A DNA stretch of 64,000 nt from an uncultured Saprospiraceae bacterium. GTDB taxonomy: Bacteria; Bacteroidota; Bacteroidia; Chitinophagales; Saprospiraceae. Shown here one piece after another: positions 20,506-28,834 of this stretch. The position numbers and the translations under genes are program-made. How positions within the stretch are numbered: the first letter of the stretch is position 1; each line of letters begins with the position of its first letter. The stretch covers positions 1 to 64,000 of the forward strand of contig CALFWO010000037.1 in the NCBI GenBank assembly GCA_937928045.1, in the 5' to 3' direction. The notes beneath the pieces are model-generated. The model was not told the origin of the DNA. It did no database searches and saw nothing but the letters and a program-made list of their open reading frames with translations.

Positions 20506-21195
20506 ATGAAAAATTGGTTTAAAGTACTTCCATTAGTTTTAGTTCTTCTTTTTGCAGTCCAATTGGACGCAGATGCGCAGTATTACGGTAAGAAAAAGAA
20601 GAAAAAGAAAAAGCCTGCAAAAACAGAGCAATCCACTTCCAAAATTCCTTCTAGGTCAAATAGTACGGCGAATTGGGCATTTAAGGATCGCTTGTGGTAT
20701 GGAACTGGCTTTAATTTAGGTTTCAGTGGTGCTAATGGATTTAGTGTCTTTAGACTCGCACTATCTCCAATGGTAGGCTATAAAATAATTGAACCGCTTT
20801 CGGTTGGACCAAGAATAGGTCTTAGCTATTCTTATATCAAAGGATTGGGTACAGACAATCTTGTAAAAAAAGTACAACCAATCTCCTTTGAATATGGTGT
20901 TTTTGCCAGATATAAAATTTTACCAATCATCTTTGCACATGTAGAATATACTAGGCAGAATGAAGAGATTCCGCTAGGTGCTGGCTCTCGAATAGCTGTT
21001 GACCCGCAAACTGGAAATCCCGAGACGCTTAGAAACCAAACCAACGACGTCAACATTGGATTAGGCTACAATTCTGGAGGTGACCTTAGTTACGAAATCA
21101 TGCTCTTGTACGACGCAATCGATGATGATGACGTTTTCACAAATGCACCAGCTGTCCCATTTAGTATCCGAGTAGGTTTCAACTATAAGTTTTAA
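20506..21195 (+). CDS. Outer-membrane beta-barrel protein with polylysine linker
   Basis: The ATG at 20506 gives 229 residues and a good signal peptide (MKNWFKVLPLVLVLLFAVQL, cleaved near ADAQ). A TTG nine codons upstream is in frame but would spoil it. After the signal comes YYG followed by eight lysines and a Ser/Thr/Pro linker to about residue 55. Then come alternating strands with aromatic girdles (LWYGTGFNLGFSG, LSPMVGYKI, PRIGLSYSY, FARYKI, HVEYTRQ, IGLGYNSGG), ending in the terminal Phe (RVGFNYKF) typical of BamA-inserted barrels. It is probably a small 8- to 10-strand porin-like protein. Its stop codon overlaps that of the convergent TonB receptor by four bases. Confidence 0.8.
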   Translation: MKNWFKVLPLVLVLLFAVQLDADAQYYGKKKKKKKKPAKTEQSTSKIPSRSNSTANWAFKDRLWYGTGFNLGFSGANGFSVFRLALSPMVGYKIIEPLSVGPRIGLSYSYIKGLGTDNLVKKVQPISFEYGVFARYKILPIIFAHVEYTRQNEEIPLGAGSRIAVDPQTGNPETLRNQTNDVNIGLGYNSGGDLSYEIMLLYDAIDDDDVFTNAPAVPFSIRVGFNYKF

Positions 21196-23627
21196 AACTT
21201 CAGTGTAATTCCGGAAAGGAAATGAATACCAGCTTGAGGATAATAAAAGTTCTCGGTAATCAAATCTCCAACTCTATAGGAATATGTATAACCGTTTGAA
21301 CTAAACATTTCATTAAGGAAGTTATAGACATTCAAGTTGATGCTCAGTCCTTTGTAATTACCGATTACAGGACTCCAAGCAAATCTAAAATCATTGACGA
21401 AATAATCATCAAGAGCTCTATTTTCATTGCCAGTATTGTCAAGAAATTGACGACCAACAAATTTTGAGTTCCAAGCCAATTCCATTTTATCAATTGGTTT
21501 GAATACCAACTCTGAACCGAGAATAAAATTAGGAGAGAAAGATATATCCGTATTAGAAAAATTATTTTCGATGATATCAAAATCTACGGTATAATCGTAT
21601 TCCAATTCTGTAAACTCCTTGATTTTATTTCTACTCAATGTTGTGTTCGCGTTCCATTGCAATGATTTATTCAAAGCCCAACCCATCTGTATTTCTATCC
21701 CTTGACGAAAACTGTTAGGTACGTTCACTCTTATTGGTGTACCTACATCATTCAGAGCGCCAGTCAATACCAGTTGATCTTTGTAAGCCATATTATAAAG
21801 ATTTACCTCCACCGCTATATTTTTCCATTGCCCAAGATAACCTGCCTCGAGATCAAGTAACTGCTCGGATTTTACAGTTGTGACATCGATTGCGTCAATT
21901 AAATCACCGCGATTCGGTTCTTTATTGGCGACAGCAGCACTTATAAATACCCGATGATTATCAATACTCTTCGACAGACCTAATTTAGGATTGAAAAAAG
22001 AATAATTAACATCTGTATTTAAAGTTCTCAAATCAGCATCAATTCCATTTACAGAATAGTCCACATTTCTAAACTGAAGATCTCCGAAAAAATTCCATCC
22101 ATTGGATAATTCGTATTCCCCTTTTAGATAAGAATTGAATTCTGTTTTTTCTCCTCTATTATCATAATAACGATCACGAATATTAGAATCACTTGCGAAT
22201 TGGGCCCAAATAATTTCTCCAAAGTGATCTCCAAAATATTTATTAAAAGCAACTCCTAAAGTAACCGTTAAATTGTCTTGAACATATTTAAGGTTCGTGG
22301 TCGTTCCCAAGAAATCATTATCCAACCATCTTCTGCGAATGAAATCTCCTGAAGCTATAGTAGAATCTCCAATTTCTAGCGGAGTTAATCCATAATCAGC
22401 AAAATCATCATTTGCTCGGAATTGCTCAAAATAACCTGCACCTTTTGTATAATGTAAAGCTGCGTTGAAAGTATAATTGTTTCCTAAAACCTGAGTCCAA
22501 TGCAATTGGTAATGATCTTGACCATAATTATCAACTTGATTATCATACTCATAGAAATTATAGGTTCTTCCAGAGTTCAAAAGATTTGCTCTTTGACTTT
22601 CTGATAAAAAATTTCGATCAGCAAAAGCATTAAGCTCACTTGCATCTCCCAGTAAAATTGATTCAGGTGTGCCATACCAACTTTGGAAGGTCTTTTCTCT
22701 ACCAAAAAAAGCAATTGCTTTAACTATAGTATTTTCGCCATAATACCCTCCTGCAAGGTAGGCTGATCTTAAATCAGAAGAGGCTCGATCTATATATCCG
22801 TCTGATTGAATCTTTGAAAGTCTAGCGTCAATCGAAATTTTATTATTTAATAATCCTGTACCCAGCTTTATGTTGTGGCGATGTGTGTTGAAGGTTCCAA
22901 AACTGTTTCCAATTTCCGCGTATGGTTTTGAGTTTCTGGTATTGGTCTGGAGGTTAACAGTTGCTCCAAATGCACCGGATCCGTTAGTCGAAGTTCCAAC
23001 TCCTCTCTGAATTTGAATGGTTTCAGTACTGCTAGCGAAGTCAGGCATATTTACTAAAAATACTCCTTGAGATTCAGAATCATTCAAGGGGATGCCATTG
23101 ATGGTGAAATTTATCCTTGAGGCATCTGATCCTCGAATTCGCATTCCAGTGTACCCAACTCCAGCGCCAGCATCTGAAGTAACCACCAAGGAAGGTGTGT
23201 TCCTCAGAAGAAAAGGTAAATCTTGTCCCAAATTATTTTTAGAAATATCTTCCTTAGATACATTTTTATATGCTATTGGCGTTTTTTCAGTGGCCCACGT
23301 TCCTTTCACATTAATATCCTCTAATTCAAATGTCTTTGCAGTTAAGATAATTTTCATCCGCTCAGTTGAAGGAGCAGATAATTGAAAAACATTTTTTTCA
23401 TAACCTAAATACTCAACGATCACTTCATAATTTCCATTTGGTATTTTCCTTAAAACAAAACCACCATCTATATCGGTAATTGTCGATTTATTTAAACTCG
23501 GAATTATCAAAGTAGCTCCAAGTAAAAATTCACCTTTTTCATCAACAACATATCCGCTGAAGTCATTTTGGCACAGGCCAACTACAGGCATTAAACACAA
23601 TAAAATAAATTGAAATATTTTGGTCAT
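21192..23627 (-). CDS. TonB-dependent outer-membrane receptor, probable thiamine transporter
   Basis: 811 residues: signal peptide, then a carboxypeptidase-regulatory-like beta-sandwich (about 20-100, GYVVDEKGEFLLGATL). A plug domain follows (about 110-225, with MRIRGSDASRINFTINGIPL and IQIQRGVGTSTNGSGAFGA), and then a 22-strand-type barrel ending in GITLKF. A TPP riboswitch lies in its 5' leader, which makes uptake of thiamine or a thiamine precursor the likely role; TPP-controlled TonB receptors are known in Bacteroidota. No inner-membrane partner (PnuT-like) is visible nearby. The gene is convergent with the outer-membrane barrel gene at 20506. Confidence 0.9.
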   Translation of the reverse strand: MTKIFQFILLCLMPVVGLCQNDFSGYVVDEKGEFLLGATLIIPSLNKSTITDIDGGFVLRKIPNGNYEVIVEYLGYEKNVFQLSAPSTERMKIILTAKTFELEDINVKGTWATEKTPIAYKNVSKEDISKNNLGQDLPFLLRNTPSLVVTSDAGAGVGYTGMRIRGSDASRINFTINGIPLNDSESQGVFLVNMPDFASSTETIQIQRGVGTSTNGSGAFGATVNLQTNTRNSKPYAEIGNSFGTFNTHRHNIKLGTGLLNNKISIDARLSKIQSDGYIDRASSDLRSAYLAGGYYGENTIVKAIAFFGREKTFQSWYGTPESILLGDASELNAFADRNFLSESQRANLLNSGRTYNFYEYDNQVDNYGQDHYQLHWTQVLGNNYTFNAALHYTKGAGYFEQFRANDDFADYGLTPLEIGDSTIASGDFIRRRWLDNDFLGTTTNLKYVQDNLTVTLGVAFNKYFGDHFGEIIWAQFASDSNIRDRYYDNRGEKTEFNSYLKGEYELSNGWNFFGDLQFRNVDYSVNGIDADLRTLNTDVNYSFFNPKLGLSKSIDNHRVFISAAVANKEPNRGDLIDAIDVTTVKSEQLLDLEAGYLGQWKNIAVEVNLYNMAYKDQLVLTGALNDVGTPIRVNVPNSFRQGIEIQMGWALNKSLQWNANTTLSRNKIKEFTELEYDYTVDFDIIENNFSNTDISFSPNFILGSELVFKPIDKMELAWNSKFVGRQFLDNTGNENRALDDYFVNDFRFAWSPVIGNYKGLSINLNVYNFLNEMFSSNGYTYSYRVGDLITENFYYPQAGIHFLSGITLKF

Positions 23628-23650
23628 CTGGATTGCTTTAATAAAGTTAA

Positions 23651-23760
23651 TACAGGATGACTACTCACAGAACTGTGAATTGATTTCCTTACCAGAATTA
23701 CCTGGTCAGGTTCTATGGGTATAATCTCAGCCTTGATTAAAATCAGTAGGCACCCCTGTA
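23651..23760 (-). ncRNA. TPP riboswitch (THI element)
   Basis: On the minus strand the segment has the full THI-box order: a P1 closing stem (TACAGG at 23760-23755 with CCTGTA at 23656-23651), GGGGTGC, the GGCTGAGA pyrimidine-sensing box, ATACCC, GAACCTGACCAGG and the distal TGGTAAGGAAA. It ends 23 bases before the ATG of the TonB receptor, so control at translation initiation is more likely than termination; no terminator stem was seen between the two. TPP binding would lower receptor synthesis. Confidence 0.96.
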
Positions 23761-23768
23761 TGATTTTG

Positions 23769-23798
23769 CGAATATAGTGCTCTTTTCTTTACTTACAA
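23769..23798 (-). promoter_or_regulatory. Promoter of the riboswitch/TonB receptor transcript
   Basis: On the minus strand TTG (23798-23796), a 19-base spacer and TATATTCG (23776-23769) fit TTG/TAnnTTTG with one mismatch. Transcription would start near 23762, right at the riboswitch P1 stem. The promoter lies between the kinase stop and the riboswitch. Confidence 0.6.
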
Positions 23799-23803
23799 TA
23801 AGA

Positions 23804-24328
23804 TTAATGAATCAATTTCTCAAGGGCCCTAACAGCCATGGCTGTTCTTTGCTCAAAATCTCCTTCTATAATGTCAAAAGAACACTTTTGTTTTTCTAAT
23901 TCTCTATAATGAATTTCAAATAATCGATCTCTATCCTCAGGATTTTCCCTTTGTGGATCATATTCCCATGGGATATCCGGCCGACAACAAAGATAATGGG
24001 TGGTAGGGTACCGCTCTGACAACTGCTTTAATTGAACGGAGTATTTACCATACTTTTCTGTTCCCCAAATTTTTATGGTTAAAAAATCAGTATCCATAAT
24101 TACCCAAGCAGCACCAGATTTTATGATCTCATTTAGTTTTTCATATTGACCTACTGCAATTGCTTCTAAGTCCTCTTCTACATAATCTCTTTCAAGTCCA
24201 CCAATATATTCACGGGCATATTCTGCGACCAGTGGCAATCGAAATTTCTCAGCCAACAATTTCGCTAAATAGCTTTTACCACTACTTTCCGGACCGGTTA
24301 CTACAATTATTTTTAATTCAATACTCAT
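23804..24328 (-). CDS. NadR-like P-loop kinase (AAA_28 type)
   Basis: 174 residues. The Walker A motif GPESSGKS lies at residues 12-19. A Walker B-like VIMDTDFLTIKIW and the segment VAEYAREYI are typical of the C-terminal ribosylnicotinamide kinase domain of NadR. NadR's helix-turn-helix and adenylyltransferase domains are absent, so this is a stand-alone kinase. The family phosphorylates nicotinamide riboside, but in Bacteroidota it is also found beside vitamin transport genes. Here it lies directly upstream of the TPP riboswitch and TonB receptor on the same strand, so a role in vitamin salvage (thiamine or NAD precursor) is inferred. It is outside the reach of the riboswitch, because it is transcribed before it. 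Confidence 0.8.
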   Translation of the reverse strand: MSIELKIIVVTGPESSGKSYLAKLLAEKFRLPLVAEYAREYIGGLERDYVEEDLEAIAVGQYEKLNEIIKSGAAWVIMDTDFLTIKIWGTEKYGKYSVQLKQLSERYPTTHYLCCRPDIPWEYDPQRENPEDRDRLFEIHYRELEKQKCSFDIIEGDFEQRTAMAVRALEKLIH

Positions 24329-24415
24329 ATATTCTTATATCTGATAGACGAACCTTCTATTGAAGATTGTGTTTAATTCCCCTACCTTGTGACCAAATTT
24401 AAGTAGAATTTAGAT

Positions 24416-24997
24416 ATGCATGATATAGAACCATTTTTTAAGTGGCGCGAAAAGTACATCGCCTCAGAAGATGAGCGCAGTCCTTTTCATGGAAAAGTGT
24501 ATAATGAATTTACTTTTTCTACTAAAATTTACAACTACTACATTCACCCTCAGTGGGATGAAATGGGAAGCCCCACCCTATATCTTAAAATTCTTTTTGT
24601 CGACTATAGCCAAGCCGTTGCCGTGATCGAATTAATTGGCGAATGGAATGATGCCATTAACAATGACATCATGTTTCTAAAAAGGGAAATTGCAGATACT
24701 TTGATTCAAGAAGGCATTCATAAATTTATCTTAATCGCTGAAAATGTTTTAAATTTTCACGGTTCAGATGATTGCTATTATGAAGAATGGTTTGAAGATA
24801 TAGTGGAAGAAAATGGATGGATTGTTATGCTTAATTTACTTCCTCATGTCATGGAAGAAATGCAAGAAACAAGATTACACCATTACGTAAATCTTGGTGA
24901 CCACATCAATGAAATTGAATGGAGAAGATTGAGTCCATTAAATTTATTGTTGGCTGTAGAATCAAAAAAAGATCAACAAATTAAGTCGCTAGGTTAA
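24416..24997 (+). CDS. Conserved-looking cytosolic protein of unknown function
   Basis: 193 residues, acidic, with no signal peptide or membrane segment. Notable features are a Trp- and Tyr-rich first half (FSTKIYNYYIHPQWDEMG), a VAVIELIGEW stretch, and an acidic EEWFEDIVEENGWIVM segment. I recognise no catalytic motif. It ends nine bases before era on the same strand, which implies co-transcription with era. Confidence 0.8.
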   Translation: MHDIEPFFKWREKYIASEDERSPFHGKVYNEFTFSTKIYNYYIHPQWDEMGSPTLYLKILFVDYSQAVAVIELIGEWNDAINNDIMFLKREIADTLIQEGIHKFILIAENVLNFHGSDDCYYEEWFEDIVEENGWIVMLNLLPHVMEEMQETRLHHYVNLGDHINEIEWRRLSPLNLLLAVESKKDQQIKSLG

Positions 24998-25006
24998 AAA
25001 GAATTT

Positions 25007-25903
25007 ATGCATAAATCTGGTTTTATTAATATCATAGGAAGACCGAATGTTGGAAAGTCAACTTTGATGAATGCTTTGGTGGGTGAGCGAATGTCGATCA
25101 TCACGAACAAACCTCAGACGACTAGACATCGAATCATTGGTATACTTTCAGGAGAAGATTTTCAGTTGGTTTTTTCAGATACACCCGGAATCATTAACAA
25201 TCCCAATTATAAAATGCAAGAAGCCATGAATAGCTTTGTTCATGGATCATTTGAAGATGCGGATGTTTTTGTTTTTGTTACGGAACCAAAAGAAGAATAT
25301 GCCAAAGACGATAATTTTCTTCAAAAAATTGGCAAAGTTGAAATCCCTGTACTGCTTGTACTGAACAAAATTGATACACTTACAAAAGAAGAGGCAAAAA
25401 ATTGGAAAGAAAAATGGGAAGCCTTATTACCCAATGCTGAAATTAGAATGATCTCGGCTTTGAATAAAAAGGGAACTGATATTCTGATGAAAAGAATTAT
25501 CAAACATTGCCCACAAGGACCAGCTTATTATCCGAAAGATCAATTGACCGATCGTCCGGAGCGTTTTTTTGTCAGCGAAATAATTAGAGAGAAAATACTT
25601 CTTTGCTACCGAGAAGAAATTCCCTACTCTTGCGAAGTTATTGTTGAATCTTTTAAAGAAGGAACAACTAGAGAAGATAAACCAATTGTAAGAATCTCAG
25701 CCATGATTTATGTCTCAAGAAAATCGCAGAAGGTAATCATGCTGGGTAAAGAAGGGAAAGCCATCAAGAAAATGGCCACTATGGCTAGAAAATCAATTGA
25801 AGATTGGTTACAAACAAAGGTTTTCCTTGAATTACGAGTAAAAGTCCGTGATAACTGGCGAGATGATGAAAAGTTTCTGAAAGGATTTGGATATAAATCC
25901 TAG
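25007..25903 (+). CDS. era: GTPase Era
   Basis: 298 residues, the usual Era length. GTPase boxes: G1 GRPNVGKS (residues 11-18), G2 KPQTTRHR, G3 DTPG and G4 NKID. The C-terminal third is the KH RNA-binding domain, with the GKEGKAIKKM loop that holds the 3' end of 16S rRNA. Era acts in maturation of the small ribosomal subunit in the cytosol. It starts nine bases after the 24416 gene. der follows after about 100 bases with its own promoter-like box. Confidence 0.97.
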   Translation: MHKSGFINIIGRPNVGKSTLMNALVGERMSIITNKPQTTRHRIIGILSGEDFQLVFSDTPGIINNPNYKMQEAMNSFVHGSFEDADVFVFVTEPKEEYAKDDNFLQKIGKVEIPVLLVLNKIDTLTKEEAKNWKEKWEALLPNAEIRMISALNKKGTDILMKRIIKHCPQGPAYYPKDQLTDRPERFFVSEIIREKILLCYREEIPYSCEVIVESFKEGTTREDKPIVRISAMIYVSRKSQKVIMLGKEGKAIKKMATMARKSIEDWLQTKVFLELRVKVRDNWRDDEKFLKGFGYKS

Positions 25904-25973
25904 TCTTTCCGAAATAACCTTCTCCATTGACCAACAATAATCATTGAGGTACCCATTTGTCCTTGCTTTGCTG

Positions 25974-25981
25974 TACTTTTG
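25974..25981 (+). promoter_or_regulatory. -7 box of the der promoter
   Basis: TACTTTTG, followed by CAGCC, is an exact TAnnTTTG box of the kind seen before housekeeping genes in this phylum. TTTG occurs at 25956-25959 but with a short 14-base spacer. Transcription would start near 25988, leaving a leader of only about 20 bases before the ATC codon at 26008. Confidence 0.55.
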
Positions 25982-26007
25982 CAGCCTAAACCAAAAGCAA
26001 TAAAATC

Positions 26008-27309
26008 ATCGGCAATATAGTAGCAATAGTAGGACGTCCTAACGTAGGAAAATCTACACTTTACAATAGACTTATTGGAGAAAGACAAGCTATCATTGAT
26101 GATATCTCGGGGGTGACTCGTGATAGAATCTATGGCCTTAGTGATTGGAATGGGAAAAAATTTACTGTAATTGACACAGGAGGATTTGTCGAAGGTTCTG
26201 ATGATATCTTTGAAAAGGAAATTCGATCCCAGGTTAAGATCGCCATTGAGGAAGCCACCTCTATTATTTTTATGGTGGATGTGACCACAGGAATAACAGA
26301 TTTAGATGATGAAGTTGCCAAAATGCTTAGAAAAACGGATAAAGATGTTTTTCTGGCGGTAAACAAAGTGGACAATAACAGTAGAATGCTTGAAGCCAAT
26401 GATTTTTGGAGTTTAGGCTTTGAAAATACTTTCTTTTTAAGTAGTCTAACTGGTTCAGGATCAGGGGAATTACTTGATGCAATGGCCGAAAAGTTGGCGG
26501 ATGAAGAACCTCCAATGGATCAAATGCCCAAATTTGCCATTTTGGGTCGACCGAATGTTGGAAAATCTTCTCTGGTGAATGCGCTTCTCGGAGAAGATCG
26601 GAACATCGTTACTGATATAGCAGGAACCACCCGAGATTCTATACACTCGAAGTATACTAAGTTCGGGAAAGAATTTATGATCATCGATACTGCCGGAATA
26701 CGGAAAAAAGCCAAGGTTCATGAAGATCTTGAGTTTTATTCTGTTATGAGGGCGATCAAATCTTTGGATGAAGCAGACGTTTGTATTCTAATGATTGATG
26801 CTCAAACAGGAATAGAGGCTCAGGATATGAGTATTTTTCGTTTAGCGATAAAGAGAAACAAAGGGATCGTTGTCTTAGTCAATAAATGGGATTTGGTGCA
26901 AAAGGAGACCAATACTGCCCGAGATTTTGAAAAAGAACTTAGAATCAAACTTGCACCTTTTAATGATGTGCCGATTGTATTCATCTCAGCCCTCGAAAAA
27001 CAAAGGATTTTTAAAGGAATTGAACTGGGATTAGAAGTTTATGAAAACCGATCTAGGAAAATCAAAACTTCTGAACTTAATGAACTTATGCTAACGATCA
27101 TTGAGAATACTCCACCACCTGCATATAGAGGAAGATTGATAAAAATCAAGTATGTCACTCAACTTCCGACTTATTTCCCAGCATTTGCTTTTTTCTGTAA
27201 TTCTCCGAAACATATCAAATTGCCCTACAGAAATTTCTTAGAAAATAAACTTAGAGAAAATTTCGAGTTCACTGGAGTACCTATTGGTGTATATTTCCGT
27301 AGTAAATAG
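26008..27309 (+). CDS. der: Ribosome biogenesis GTPase Der (EngA), apparent ATC start
   Basis: Two tandem G domains: G1a (VAIVGRPNVGKS, right after the start) and G1b (FAILGRPNVGKSSLVNALLG), each with DTxG and NKxD boxes, then the KH-like C-terminal domain. Der helps assemble the large ribosomal subunit and is essential in most bacteria. The frame is closed by TAA at 25987. Between that stop and the first P-loop there is no ATG, GTG or TTG. The first standard start is GTG at 26113, which would delete the first P-loop. The ATC at 26008 reads I-G-N-I-V-A-I-V-G-R-P and aligns with the usual M-G/S-N-I/L-V-A-I-V-G-R-P start of Der, giving 433 residues, the normal length. Either ATC is the true start or a base error has changed ATG. 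Confidence 0.88.
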   Translation: MGNIVAIVGRPNVGKSTLYNRLIGERQAIIDDISGVTRDRIYGLSDWNGKKFTVIDTGGFVEGSDDIFEKEIRSQVKIAIEEATSIIFMVDVTTGITDLDDEVAKMLRKTDKDVFLAVNKVDNNSRMLEANDFWSLGFENTFFLSSLTGSGSGELLDAMAEKLADEEPPMDQMPKFAILGRPNVGKSSLVNALLGEDRNIVTDIAGTTRDSIHSKYTKFGKEFMIIDTAGIRKKAKVHEDLEFYSVMRAIKSLDEADVCILMIDAQTGIEAQDMSIFRLAIKRNKGIVVLVNKWDLVQKETNTARDFEKELRIKLAPFNDVPIVFISALEKQRIFKGIELGLEVYENRSRKIKTSELNELMLTIIENTPPPAYRGRLIKIKYVTQLPTYFPAFAFFCNSPKHIKLPYRNFLENKLRENFEFTGVPIGVYFRSK

Positions 27310-27330
27310 TACTAACAAACGAATAGTAAT

Positions 27331-27879
27331 ATGCCATTTCACAAGACTGAATTTGAAGGATTGATGGTTTTCGAACCCAAAGTATGGGGAGATGATCGTG
27401 GATATTTCTTTGAGTCCTATAATCAGAAAGATTTCTTTGCATCAGGAATTAATCCTGTATTTGTTCAAGATAATCAAGCTAGATCGACCTATGGAGTGCT
27501 CAGAGGACTCCATTATCAAGTAGGGGCATTTGCTCAATCTAAATTGGTTCGTGTATTTGAAGGGGAAGTTTTGGATGTTGTAGTAGATATTAGAGAAGGA
27601 AGTAGCACTTATGGAAAAAGTTATAGCATTTTGTTATCCGCAGAAAATAAAAAGCAACTTTTTGTACCAAGAGGTTTTGCACATGGTTATGTTGTACTAA
27701 GCCCAACTGCTGAGTTCTTTTACAAGTGCGATAATTTTTATTGCAAGGATTGTGAAGGCAGCTTGGCTTGGAACGATCCTTCTTTAAATATTGACTGGAA
27801 GATAGATCACAAGGATGCCCAGCTTTCCGAAAAAGATCAAATCAATCCAATCTTTGGCGAACACAGAAAATTCTTTTAA
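27331..27879 (+). CDS. rfbC: dTDP-4-dehydrorhamnose 3,5-epimerase
   Basis: 182 residues of the RmlC cupin family, opening with the typical ETEFEG-like start and PKVWGDDRGYFFESYN. Later come QDNQARSTYGVLRGLHYQ, which carries the catalytic His, and PRGFAHGYVVLS. It makes dTDP-4-keto-L-rhamnose from the 6-deoxy-D-xylo-4-hexulose form. Its stop overlaps the ATG of the reductase gene by one base (TAATG), so the two are translationally coupled. The first two pathway genes (rfbA, rfbB) are not in the window. It starts 21 bases after der. Confidence 0.95.
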   Translation: MPFHKTEFEGLMVFEPKVWGDDRGYFFESYNQKDFFASGINPVFVQDNQARSTYGVLRGLHYQVGAFAQSKLVRVFEGEVLDVVVDIREGSSTYGKSYSILLSAENKKQLFVPRGFAHGYVVLSPTAEFFYKCDNFYCKDCEGSLAWNDPSLNIDWKIDHKDAQLSEKDQINPIFGEHRKFF

Positions 27880-28754
27880 TGGCTACAATACTAGTTACCG
27901 GAAGCAATGGTCAGGTCGGTTCTGAACTAAAATATTTGGCAAAAAATAAACCTGAACATGACTGGATTTGGACAGATGTAGCAGAATTGGATATTACCAA
28001 TGCTAACGATGTTTCCAGTTTTTTTCAAACCCATAATCCTGAATATGTTATCAATACTGCAGCCTATACAGCTGTAGATAAAGCAGAGGAAAATATTGAT
28101 CTGTGCGAAAAGATAAATGTATTGGGGCCGGAATTATTGGCTAAAAACTGTTTGATCAATCAAGCTAAATTAATCCAAATATCAAGTGACTATGTTTATG
28201 ACAATGAGGTAAATAGACCTTTGATTGAATCTGATCTTACAACTCCTAAATCAGTTTATGCAAGAACAAAACTAGCGGGAGATGAAGCTACTTTGTCTGT
28301 GGGTACAAACCTGGTGGTAAGAACGAGTTGGGTATATTCATCTTTTGGGCACAACTTCGTAAAAACAATGAAACGTTTGGGTAGCGAAAGACCTGCACTT
28401 TCAGTTGTTGATGACCAAATTGGAACCCCAACCTATGCCAGAGATTTGGCAGAAGTCTTAATAACATTTGTGGAAAAAGACATTGCCGATGCCGCTCATA
28501 AATTAACTGGAGTTTATCATTTCAGTAATGAAGGAGTATGTAGTTGGTATGATTTTGCGTTAGCCATCTTTGAAGAGGAAAAATTGGATTGTAACCTTAA
28601 GCCAATTCCAAGTATAGAATACCCTACTCCCGCAGCAAGACCATCTTTCAGTGTTCTAAACAAGAAAAAGGTCAAAACTGATTTAGGAATAAAAATTCCG
28701 CATTGGAGAGTTGCACTTAGGCAATGTTTGAACGAAATAAATGCTTCTGTCTAA
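27879..28754 (+). CDS. rfbD: dTDP-4-dehydrorhamnose reductase
   Basis: 291 residues of the extended SDR family. GSNGQVGSEL at residues 7-16 is the Rossmann nucleotide-binding loop. INTAAYTAVDKAE is a family signature, and Y-x(3)-K (YARTK) carries the catalytic Tyr and Lys. TSWVYSSFGHNFV and DQIGTPTYARDLA are also typical. It performs the last step to dTDP-L-rhamnose, used for surface polysaccharide. Coupled to rfbC by overlapping stop and start codons. Confidence 0.95.
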   Translation: MATILVTGSNGQVGSELKYLAKNKPEHDWIWTDVAELDITNANDVSSFFQTHNPEYVINTAAYTAVDKAEENIDLCEKINVLGPELLAKNCLINQAKLIQISSDYVYDNEVNRPLIESDLTTPKSVYARTKLAGDEATLSVGTNLVVRTSWVYSSFGHNFVKTMKRLGSERPALSVVDDQIGTPTYARDLAEVLITFVEKDIADAAHKLTGVYHFSNEGVCSWYDFALAIFEEEKLDCNLKPIPSIEYPTPAARPSFSVLNKKKVKTDLGIKIPHWRVALRQCLNEINASV

Positions 28755-28834
28755 TGGAACGCATAATATCTAGTAGTAAATCAAACTAATAGATTCCAAT
28801 TTTCGTTATATATTGGACAGGGCAAACGTCTTTT

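Noticed and set aside
26113-27309. Der starting at GTG 26113
   Set aside because: It would remove the first P-loop and switch region that are encoded intact just upstream.
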